Source of the DNA: JAQVWU01 sp964628455
Lineage (GTDB): Bacteria > Bacillota > Clostridia > Oscillospirales > CAG-272
Reading direction: 5' to 3'
DNA length: 14,781 bases
NCBI GenBank assembly: GCA_964628455.1
Contig: CAZVPD010000097.1
Location: forward strand, 1-14,781
Within the stretch, counting starts at the first letter, position 1, and each line of letters opens with the position of its first letter. Below are positions 1 to 6,465 of this stretch, piece after piece. The position numbers and the translations under genes were made by a program. The notes beneath the pieces were generated by a model. That model made no database searches, was not told the origin of the DNA, and saw nothing but the letters and a program-made list of their open reading frames with translations.

Positions 1-338
1 CCCTTGAGATATTTGCGCAGAAGATGTTCGGCGTCGATTCGAAAGTCCGTTTCAGACCGCATCATTTTCCGTTTACGGAACCGTCCGCGGAAGTCGACGT
101 CTCCTGTTTTGTATGCGGAGGGAAGGGCTGCCGCGTCTGTAAGGGAGAAGGATGGATAGAAATCCTCGGTTCCGGCATGGTTCATCCGAACGTTCTTAGA
201 TACTGCGGCATCGACCCCGAGATCTACACGGGGTTTGCATTCGGCATGGGTATCGAGCGCATCGGGATGAGGCGTTATAATATCGACGACATGCGCCTGC
301 TGTATGAAAACGACATACGTTTTTTATCACAGTTTTAA
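1..338 (+). CDS. pheS: Phenylalanyl-tRNA synthetase alpha subunit, 3' end (5' truncated by window)
   Basis: This is the C-terminal part of the catalytic alpha subunit, which activates phenylalanine and charges tRNA-Phe in the cytoplasm as an alpha2-beta2 enzyme. The reading frame is open from base 3, and bases 1-2 belong to an interrupted codon, so the true start lies outside the window. Visible landmarks are RFRPHHFPFTEPSAEVDV, typical of class II motif 2/3 surroundings in PheS, then a CxxC-GGKG-CxxCKGxGW cysteine segment and GSGMVHPNVL. It closes with the motif 3 stretch GFAFGMGIERIGMRRYNIDD and the usual LLYENDIRFLSQF end. It stops 28 bases before pheT, whose ribosome binding site lies in that gap, so the two form the standard pheST operon. 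Identification is by family knowledge and is very secure. Confidence 0.97.
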   Translation, partial: LEIFAQKMFGVDSKVRFRPHHFPFTEPSAEVDVSCFVCGGKGCRVCKGEGWIEILGSGMVHPNVLRYCGIDPEIYTGFAFGMGIERIGMRRYNIDDMRLLYENDIRFLSQF

Positions 339-352
339 TCTATAAATAACAC

Positions 353-359
353 AGGAGGT
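353..359 (+). promoter_or_regulatory. Ribosome binding site of pheT
   Basis: AGGAGGT is a near-perfect match to the anti-Shine-Dalgarno sequence. The GGAGG core ends eight bases before the pheT ATG. It fixes the pheT start and shows that the host uses canonical strong ribosome binding sites. Confidence 0.9.
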
Positions 360-366
360 ACGACAA

Positions 367-2763
367 ATGAATCTTCCCATGAAATGGCTGCATGATTTCA
401 TCGACATCAGCCGAATCGATATAAAAAAATACTGCGACCGTATGACCTCGACCGGTTCAAAGGTCGAGGGATGGAGCAATGCCGCAGATGAAATAGAAAA
501 TGTCACAGCAGGCAGGATCATATCCATACAAAGACATCCCGACTCCGACCATTTGTTTGTCTGCACTGCGGATGTCGGCGAGGAAAGGCCGCGTCAGATC
601 GTCACCGGTGCGCAGAACGTATTTGAAGGAGCCGTAGTTCCCGTTGCCAAAGCTCCTGCAAAACTCCCCGGGGGCGTCGAAATCAATGCGGGAATGCTCA
701 GAGGCGTATTGTCGGACGGCATGCTGTGCTCGATATCCGAACTCGGTCTGACGACCCATGAATTTCCGTGGGCATCCGACGACGGAATATTTATATTAAA
801 TCACGACAGGGATATAAACTGCGACCGGATAATCGGAGCCGATATATGCGAGGTATTGTCGCTGCGTGACAACGTTGTCGAATTTGAAATAACGCCGAAT
901 CGCCCCGACTGCCTTTCGGTCATCGGACTTGCCCGTGAAACAGGCGCGTCATACGGCAGCCCGGTCCGGTATCATACCCCGAAAGTGAAGGGGTCCGGCG
1001 GGGATATCGGAGATTATCTGGATGTCAGCGTCCTGAATGCCGAATTATGTCCGAGATATACGGCACGCGTTATACGCGGCATAAAAATCGAACCGTCGCC
1101 GCTGTGGATGAGGATGCGCCTGCATGCTGCAGGCGTTCGTCCGATCAACAACATCGTCGATATAACAAACTATGTCATGCTTGAATACGGACAGCCTATG
1201 CACGCTTTCGATTATTCCTGTATCGAAGGGAAAAAGATCACCGTAAGGGAAGCTTACCCGGATGAGAATTTCCGGTCGCTCGATGATACCGACCATATTC
1301 TGTCGGCGGGAATGCTCGTTATCGCAGACGATAAAAAGGCGATCGCACTCGCCGGAGTCATGGGCGGAGCGAACAGCGAAATAAAAGATTCCACGGATAC
1401 CGTGGTATTCGAATCTGCGAATTTTAAAGGGAGTTCGGTACGCATCACCTCCCGGCTGCTCGGTATGAGAACAGAAAGCTCGGGAAGGTTCGAAAAAGGC
1501 CTTGACGCGGAAATGACGGCGGCAGCGGTGGACCGCGCCTGCGAACTTGTCGAGTTTCTCGGCGCCGGCGAAGTGGTGGACGGCGTGACGGATGTATATA
1601 AAAACAAACGCCCTGTAACCCGTCTTCCTCTCGAGACCGAACGCATCAACAGCCTTACAGGCGTTGAGACCGGTAACGGGCGGATGAAAGAAATTCTGCG
1701 TTCACTTGACTTTGAAATCGAAGGCGATACCGTCATAATACCGTCTTTCCGCGCCGACGTCGAATGCCGCGCCGATCTGGCGGAGGAAATCATACGTATC
1801 GAAGGCTATGACACCATCGAAGCGACACGGTTCCGCGGAGCGGTCAAAACAGGGCAGTTTGCACCCCGTCAGGCATTCAGGCAGCGTCTGAACAACCTCC
1901 TTTGTACGCTGGGTTTAAGCGAATGCTACATGTTTTCGTTTATTTCATCGAAGTATTACGATAAAATCAGAATTGCAAAAGAAGATCCGCGCCGTGTTTC
2001 GCTGGCCATACGAAATCCTTTGGGTGAGGATACCGCCGTTATGCGCACCGCGCTGCTGCCTTCGGTGCTGGAATCGCTTGCCCGCAACAACAACTACGGG
2101 GCTGAAAACGCCGGGCTGTATGAAACAGCTGCCGTTTACCTGCCTTCGGGCGGAACCGGCCTGCCTGCCGAACCCCTCGAAACCGCCATGGCATTCTACG
2201 GCGGTGATTTCTACCGCATGAAAGGAATCATCGAAGCAATCCTCGAGGACGCGCATATCACCGGTATTTTCACCGCCTGCAAAGAGAATCCCACCTATCA
2301 TCCGGGCCGCTGCGCCGAAGTCAGCACCCCGGACGGCAGAATCCTCGGAGTATTCGGCGAACTGCATCCGGAAACGGCCGGAAATTACGGTTTCAGCCAA
2401 ACGGTTTACGCCGCGACGCTCAATACCGAAATCATTTATGCATGCGCGGATTTTACAAAAAAATATACACCCCTTCCGAAATATCCCGCTATTACGCGTG
2501 ACCTTGCGTTTGTCTGCGATGAAGAACGCGAAGCAGGGGAATTTATCCGGACCATGACCGAAGCCGGAGGAGAACTGACGGAATCCGTCGGAATTTTTGA
2601 TGTTTACCGGGGTTCCCAGCTTCCCGAAGGCAAGAAGAGCATGGCCTTCAGCCTGACGCTGCGCGCAGCGGACCGAACGCTGACCGATGCCGAAGCCGAA
2701 GAAATTAAAGCGAAAATCATATACAAAGCCGAAACGAAGCTGAACGCATACCTTAGAAGATGA
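367..2763 (+). CDS. pheT: Phenylalanyl-tRNA synthetase beta subunit
   Basis: This is the beta subunit of the PheRS heterotetramer, which binds tRNA-Phe and hydrolyses mischarged Tyr-tRNA-Phe. The 798 residues match the usual bacterial length of about 800. Domains in order: an N-terminal lobe followed by an EMAP/Trbp111-like tRNA-binding OB fold (about 40-150), TPNRPDCLSVIGLARE (176-191), and the B3/B4 editing domain with NNIVDITNYVMLEYGQPMHAFD-type sequence (261-282). Then come the B5 domain with SFRADVECRADLAEEIIR (460-477), including its acidic Mg-binding-type residues, a catalytic-like core (about 490-690), and a C-terminal FDX-ACB anticodon-binding domain beginning YTPLPKYPAITRDLAFV (700-716). 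The start is set by AGGAGGT at 353-359, eight bases before the ATG. No truncation or missing domain is seen. It follows pheS directly and is surely co-transcribed with it. Confidence 0.98.
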   Translation: MNLPMKWLHDFIDISRIDIKKYCDRMTSTGSKVEGWSNAADEIENVTAGRIISIQRHPDSDHLFVCTADVGEERPRQIVTGAQNVFEGAVVPVAKAPAKLPGGVEINAGMLRGVLSDGMLCSISELGLTTHEFPWASDDGIFILNHDRDINCDRIIGADICEVLSLRDNVVEFEITPNRPDCLSVIGLARETGASYGSPVRYHTPKVKGSGGDIGDYLDVSVLNAELCPRYTARVIRGIKIEPSPLWMRMRLHAAGVRPINNIVDITNYVMLEYGQPMHAFDYSCIEGKKITVREAYPDENFRSLDDTDHILSAGMLVIADDKKAIALAGVMGGANSEIKDSTDTVVFESANFKGSSVRITSRLLGMRTESSGRFEKGLDAEMTAAAVDRACELVEFLGAGEVVDGVTDVYKNKRPVTRLPLETERINSLTGVETGNGRMKEILRSLDFEIEGDTVIIPSFRADVECRADLAEEIIRIEGYDTIEATRFRGAVKTGQFAPRQAFRQRLNNLLCTLGLSECYMFSFISSKYYDKIRIAKEDPRRVSLAIRNPLGEDTAVMRTALLPSVLESLARNNNYGAENAGLYETAAVYLPSGGTGLPAEPLETAMAFYGGDFYRMKGIIEAILEDAHITGIFTACKENPTYHPGRCAEVSTPDGRILGVFGELHPETAGNYGFSQTVYAATLNTEIIYACADFTKKYTPLPKYPAITRDLAFVCDEEREAGEFIRTMTEAGGELTESVGIFDVYRGSQLPEGKKSMAFSLTLRAADRTLTDAEAEEIKAKIIYKAETKLNAYLRR

Positions 2764-2821
2764 CAGATCCGGCGATTTACCGCCATAACAGAAAAAATAC
2801 GATCATAGAAAGGGATTTATT

Positions 2822-3862
2822 ATGGCATTATTAAAACCGTTTAAAACGGGCGTCGCTTACCACAGCAACCGCATACTGCGCCATGCCGAGGAGGACATGC
2901 GCGAGCTTGTGAAGCAGGATATGAATCTTGTCGTGCATATGTTTACCCATAATGATATGGAACGGCACAGAAACGTCATGAAGGATATCCTGTCGGCGTC
3001 GGAACAACTCGGGCTTGAAACATGGGTCGACAACTGGGGAATAGAGGGCGGGCCGGGTGACAAAGCTCATTTTCTCGCATATCATCCGGAAGCGCGCATG
3101 GTCAATTCCGACAATACTCCCCAGCCGATCAAAGCATGCTACAACAACGAGGCATTCCTGGCGTTTACTTTCCAATGGCTGGATATGGTACGCGAGGCCG
3201 GAGGGAAAACGATCTTCTGGGACGAACCCTATATTCCCTGCGACGCATCGGTCTATGCCTGCGCCTGCCCGGTTTGCCGCAGCCTGTTTGAAGAACGCTA
3301 CAACAAGACCATGCCTGTAACGCTGACCGAGGAGGTCACCGAATTCCGCACTCTGACGGTAGAGAATTATTTCCGCCGCATAACAGCGTATGCCTCCTCG
3401 CTCGGTCTTGTCAATACCGTGTGCGTCATGTTCAATCCCCTGCACGGTATCAGCCTTGACAACCTTGACCACATCGGCGGCATCGGCGAACTCGCGAACA
3501 TCGGATGCGATCCTTACTGGTACGGTTCGGCCTCGGGAACGGATGTATACGGCTATGTTTACGAACGCACGAAAAAGAACATCGATTTCTGCGGGCAGCA
3601 CCGAAAAGACCACAACATCTGGATACAGGCATTCGGAGCGCCTGCAGGGCGCGAAGACGAGATCATACTCGCCTGTGACGCGGCCTACGACGCCGGCGCC
3701 CGAACGATCATCGGGTGGAGTTTCCGCGGCGGTGAATCGAACGATTACCGCTGCGCACATCCGGAAAAAGCATGGGCAGCATTGTGCACGGGACTCAGAA
3801 GGCAGAAAAACCGCTATTTTGACGCCATACATCAGCAATGCGCCGCAGACGTCAGAACATAA
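2822..3862 (+). CDS. Unrecognised cytoplasmic protein, probable glycoside-hydrolase-like (beta/alpha) barrel
   Basis: I do not recognise a named family. The 346-residue product has no signal peptide or membrane segment. Its pattern suggests a TIM barrel of the glycoside hydrolase type: alternating hydrophobic strands and amphipathic helices, NLVVHMFTHND (35-45), LETWVDNWG (65-73), KTIFWDEPYIP (129-139), CDPYWYG (229-235), WIQAFGAP (267-274) and TIIGWSFRGGES (295-306). The acidic pair D134/E135 at a strand end is the best candidate catalytic site. Directly after it lies C140-x6-C147-x-C149-x2-C152 followed by SLFEERY, an arrangement seen after the DEP motif in several uncharacterised sugar-active barrels, perhaps a structural metal site. 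The ATG has AAAGGG seven bases upstream. It sits 58 bases after pheT, with no strong promoter visible between, so read-through from pheST is possible. It ends at the palindromic terminator shared with the ROK kinase gene. A role in carbohydrate metabolism is inference only. Confidence 0.75.
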   Translation: MALLKPFKTGVAYHSNRILRHAEEDMRELVKQDMNLVVHMFTHNDMERHRNVMKDILSASEQLGLETWVDNWGIEGGPGDKAHFLAYHPEARMVNSDNTPQPIKACYNNEAFLAFTFQWLDMVREAGGKTIFWDEPYIPCDASVYACACPVCRSLFEERYNKTMPVTLTEEVTEFRTLTVENYFRRITAYASSLGLVNTVCVMFNPLHGISLDNLDHIGGIGELANIGCDPYWYGSASGTDVYGYVYERTKKNIDFCGQHRKDHNIWIQAFGAPAGREDEIILACDAAYDAGARTIIGWSFRGGESNDYRCAHPEKAWAALCTGLRRQKNRYFDAIHQQCAADVRT

Positions 3863-3869
3863 ATGCAAA

Positions 3870-3917
3870 AAAAAAGGCTGAAACAATACGCCGCGGCGTA
3901 TTGTTTCAGCCTTTTTT
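3870..3917. terminator. Bidirectional intrinsic terminator (perfect 48-base palindrome)
   Basis: The core at 3876-3911 is a perfect inverted repeat: a 16-base-pair stem starting GGCTGAAACAATACGC with a CGCG loop. It is flanked by six or more A on the left and six T on the right, so either strand gives a hairpin followed by a U tract. It begins eight bases after the stop of the barrel protein and ends five bases before the stop-codon end of the convergent ROK kinase gene, so it serves both units. Confidence 0.95.
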
Positions 3918-3921
3918 ACGA

Positions 3922-4881
3922 TCATTTTCTGAGCAGCGCGGCGCCTATGATGCCGGCGTCGTTGCCGAGTTCCGCGATTTTTATTTCGGTCCTCGGACGT
4001 TCCGTAGCAGAACCGTATTCATCGTTTCTGACGAGTTTGAGTAAGGGCTGAAGCAGATAATCGCGTTCGTTTGAGATCCCGCCGCCTATCGAAAGAATTT
4101 CAGGCTGGAAGATATTGATTATATTCGTAATGCCGCAGGCAAGATATGCGATATACATATCAACAACATCCTGACCAGCCCTGTCGCCTTTGCGGGCTGC
4201 GGCGAATGCGGTTTTACCGCTTATTTTATCGATGGAATTGCCAACCATCTGCCACATGACGGTATCGCCGGGAGCGGTCGCAAGCAGTTTGTCTTTTGTC
4301 ATTGCGATGAGACCGGTCGCCGAACTGTATGATTCCCAGCAGCCGAGTCTTCCGCAGGAACAGCGGCGTCCGTTATAAACGATCACCATGTGACCGAGTT
4401 CGGCGCCGGCGAAATTAAAACCGGCATAAACCTTTCCGTCGATGACGATCCCGCCGCCGACGCCGGTTCCGAGCGTTATAAATACAGATGTTTTGGATCC
4501 TTTTGCAGCGCCGGCGACAGCTTCGCCTTTGGCTGCGGCGTTGGCGTCGTTTTCTATATAAACATTCTCTACGGGAATGCGCGCCTTCAGCATATCGGCT
4601 ATGGGGAAATGAAAGAAAGGAAGATTGTTCGCATATAAAACAACTCCGAGATCGCTGTTGCAGGTTCCGGGAGAAGCGATACCGGCATATCCGATGTCCT
4701 TAAAAGTCAGACCCGCCTCTTTGACGAGGTCGCCGCACAGTTTCGCCATGTCGTCGACAATAAGGGCGGGTTCACGGTCGGCAAGGGTAGGAACACTCCC
4801 TTTTGCGATAATTTTGTAATCCTCGCTTACTATTCCGACGGCAATATTCGTTCCGCCGAGATCAATACCGATATAGTACAT
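3922..4881 (-). CDS. glcK: ROK-family sugar kinase, probable glucokinase
   Basis: This is an ATP-dependent cytoplasmic sugar kinase that probably phosphorylates glucose to glucose-6-phosphate. The 319 residues are the normal length. Visible motifs are the N-terminal phosphate-binding loop IGIDLGGTN (4-12), ENDANAAA (110-117, with the expected catalytic base D112), the ROK signature LGTGVGGGIV (137-146), E161-x2-H164 and CSCGRLGCWE (174-183) forming the usual zinc site, and LSIGGGIS (263-270). These match the Gram-positive glucokinase subgroup, but ROK substrate choice is hard to read from sequence; N-acetylmannosamine or another hexose is possible because the UDP-GlcNAc 2-epimerase gene lies 68 bases upstream on the same strand. 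GGAG five bases before the ATG supports this start. The gene is probably the last of the leftward operon and stops next to the shared terminator. Confidence 0.9.
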   Translation of the reverse strand: MYYIGIDLGGTNIAVGIVSEDYKIIAKGSVPTLADREPALIVDDMAKLCGDLVKEAGLTFKDIGYAGIASPGTCNSDLGVVLYANNLPFFHFPIADMLKARIPVENVYIENDANAAAKGEAVAGAAKGSKTSVFITLGTGVGGGIVIDGKVYAGFNFAGAELGHMVIVYNGRRCSCGRLGCWESYSSATGLIAMTKDKLLATAPGDTVMWQMVGNSIDKISGKTAFAAARKGDRAGQDVVDMYIAYLACGITNIINIFQPEILSIGGGISNERDYLLQPLLKLVRNDEYGSATERPRTEIKIAELGNDAGIIGAALLRK

Positions 4882-4949
4882 ATAAACTCCGTTTCTCCGG
4901 CTTTAAAATTTCCGTGAGACAAACGCCGGTCATGTCCCAGATTTTTGAT

Positions 4950-6074
4950 TCAATGAATCGCCGAAAACTCAGACGATATCGCATCGGCTATACGTGAAGA
5001 CGCATTTCCGTCACCGTAAGGGTTGACAGCGGATGCCATGCGCATATATTCCGTTTTATCGCATAACAGACGGGCAGCCTCCCGGTAAACAGCCTCTTCC
5101 TCAACACCGATGACTTTAACCGTTCCCGCCTCCGCAGCTTCGGGACGTTCCGTTTCGGTGCGCATCACCAAAACAGGCAGGTCAAACACAGGTGCCTCCT
5201 CCTGCAATCCGCCGGAATCGGTCATGCAAAGGTACGTGCGGCGCATCAGATTGTGCATATCCGTCACTTCGAAAGGTTCGCATAAATATATCCCGGGATG
5301 ACCGCCGAGTATGGGGAAAACGATGTTTCTGACCGCGGGATTCAGGTGAACCGGATAAATGACGCGTATGTCTTCAAACTGATCCGCAAGACGACGAACC
5401 GCACGGCAGATCGACGCGATCCCTCCGTTAAGATTTTCACGGCGGTGCGCCGTCATTAAAATATAACGTCCTCGGCTGAGGTCAAGGGATTTCAGCGTTT
5501 TGTCCCTGTATACATAATCGTCGCGGACGGTGTATTTGAAAGCGTCGAGTCCGGTGTTCCCCGTGACGAAAATACCGTTGAAAATACCTTCGCGGTTGAG
5601 GTTCCGCACATTGTTTTCCGTCGGGGCAAAGTGCAGGGAGGCGATCCGTCCCGTCATGCAGCGATTCATTTCCTCCGGGAAAGGCGACCACCTGTCATTG
5701 GTGCGCAGTCCCGCTTCAACGTGCCCGACAGGGATTTTTGCGTAAAAAGCCGCGAGTGCGGCTGCAAAAGAAGTGGTCGTATCACCGTGGACGAGAACCA
5801 GATCGGGTTTTGCATCTTCGTAAACATCCTTCAGACCGTTCAGCACATCGGCGGTGACTGTATACAGCGTCTGACCCGGCTTCATGACATTCAGATCGTA
5901 ATCGGCCTTTATACCGAATATATCCATAACCGAATCAAGCATTTCACGGTGTTGACCGGTCAGGCAGACCAGGCTCAGGATATCCGGGCGCTTATTCAGT
6001 TCCAGCACCAGCGGACACATTTTTGTGGCTTCGGGACGCGTCCCGAATACAGACATTACTTTAATTTTTTTCAT
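4950..6074 (-). CDS. wecB: UDP-N-acetylglucosamine 2-epimerase (non-hydrolysing type)
   Basis: It interconverts UDP-GlcNAc and UDP-ManNAc, giving precursor for teichoic-acid linkage units or other envelope polysaccharide. The 374 residues equal the family's usual length. Motifs: FGTRPEATK (10-18), TGQHREML (39-46), HGDTTTS (96-102), HVEAGLRT (118-125), FPEEMNR (132-138), TAHRREN (208-214), DSGGLQEEAP (286-295) and RTETERPE (305-312). These cover the known UDP-binding and acid/base positions of the WecB/MnaA group. The frame is open further upstream to 6182, but that part lies inside the preceding gene and has no family similarity. A GGAG at 6081-6084 abuts an ATG at 6080 and is six bases from the ATG at 6074, so 6074 is preferred. 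The gene overlaps the end of the mini-III gene by 14 bases, which suggests coupled translation. Confidence 0.95.
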   Translation of the reverse strand: MKKIKVMSVFGTRPEATKMCPLVLELNKRPDILSLVCLTGQHREMLDSVMDIFGIKADYDLNVMKPGQTLYTVTADVLNGLKDVYEDAKPDLVLVHGDTTTSFAAALAAFYAKIPVGHVEAGLRTNDRWSPFPEEMNRCMTGRIASLHFAPTENNVRNLNREGIFNGIFVTGNTGLDAFKYTVRDDYVYRDKTLKSLDLSRGRYILMTAHRRENLNGGIASICRAVRRLADQFEDIRVIYPVHLNPAVRNIVFPILGGHPGIYLCEPFEVTDMHNLMRRTYLCMTDSGGLQEEAPVFDLPVLVMRTETERPEAAEAGTVKVIGVEEEAVYREAARLLCDKTEYMRMASAVNPYGDGNASSRIADAISSEFSAIH

Positions 6075-6465
6075 CGGCATCTCCGGTTCCCGCGTTAAAT
6101 GCGATTTTATACAACTCAGACATACGCTCCGGATTTCCAGACAGATACAGGTGGGCAAACAGCGCTTCAAGTCCGCTTGCACGGCGGTATTCCCTGACCG
6201 AGGCGCTTTTTGGAACGGTCATTCCGTGCGTGTTGCGTCCCCGCCTGTATACGGCTTTTTCCTCTTCGGTCAGAAGCATCTCGATACGTCCTACCGCGGC
6301 GCTTTGCGCCGTGGCCCGAACTACATCCGCCACCGCCGCATTCAGCCTGCCGACTTCGGTAATGCCGCTTTTCAGCGCAGCTTCTCGGGCGATCAGTTCA
6401 ATGACGGCGTCGCCGAGATAGGCAAGGACCGAACCGTTTAACTCGCATGATTTTATGGTTTTCAA
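6061..6465 (-). CDS. mrnC: Mini-ribonuclease III
   Basis: This is a small RNase III-like endonuclease lacking the double-stranded-RNA-binding domain. In Bacillus the homologue matures 23S rRNA. The 134 residues match the family. Signature parts are LAYLGDAVIELIARE (14-28, with the metal-binding aspartate D19), a helix rich in A and V (about 42-60), YRRGRN (73-78), VPKSASVREYR (84-94) and SGLEALFAHLYLSG (97-110, with the second acidic residue E100). The start is TTG at 6465, sharing the four bases TTGA with the stop of the upstream transglutaminase gene; AGAGG five bases upstream agrees. The gene overlaps the epimerase downstream by 14 bases. In other Firmicutes it often sits beside cysS, so the placement here behind an envelope gene cluster is unusual. 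Confidence 0.93.
   Translation of the reverse strand: MKTIKSCELNGSVLAYLGDAVIELIAREAALKSGITEVGRLNAAVADVVRATAQSAAVGRIEMLLTEEEKAVYRRGRNTHGMTVPKSASVREYRRASGLEALFAHLYLSGNPERMSELYKIAFNAGTGDADEKN
6081..6084 (-). promoter_or_regulatory. Ribosome binding site deciding the wecB start
   Basis: On the minus strand the order is GGAG-ATG-CCG-ATG. The Shine-Dalgarno core touches the first ATG (6080) with no spacer but lies six bases from the second (6074), which is a working distance. The protein beginning MKKIKVMSVFGTRPEA is therefore the likely product. Confidence 0.6.

Noticed and set aside
2764..2821. Possible terminator or promoter between pheT and the barrel gene
   Set aside because: Only a four-base-pair stem (GGCG/CGCC) without a T tract and a weak TTTACC-16-TACGAT are present; neither is convincing.
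2831..3925. Minus-strand open frame of 364 codons, longer than the plus-strand gene it overlaps
   Set aside because: The plus frame has a ribosome binding site and coherent barrel motifs, and ends at a terminator. The antisense frame starts inside the terminator palindrome and has cysteine/arginine-rich composition without recognisable motifs. Its first residues mirror a plus-strand frame only because the palindrome reads the same both ways.
4882..4949. Possible regulatory element between wecB and the ROK kinase gene
   Set aside because: A five-base-pair CCGGC/GCCGG pair with a 23-base loop and a short GATTCA/TGAATC palindrome are too weak to call a terminator or operator.
6075..6182. N-terminal extension of the epimerase frame (36 extra residues)
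   Set aside because: It lies inside the mini-III gene, has a cysteine-rich sequence unlike the family, and the ribosome binding site plus the conserved FGTRPEA position support the start at 6074.
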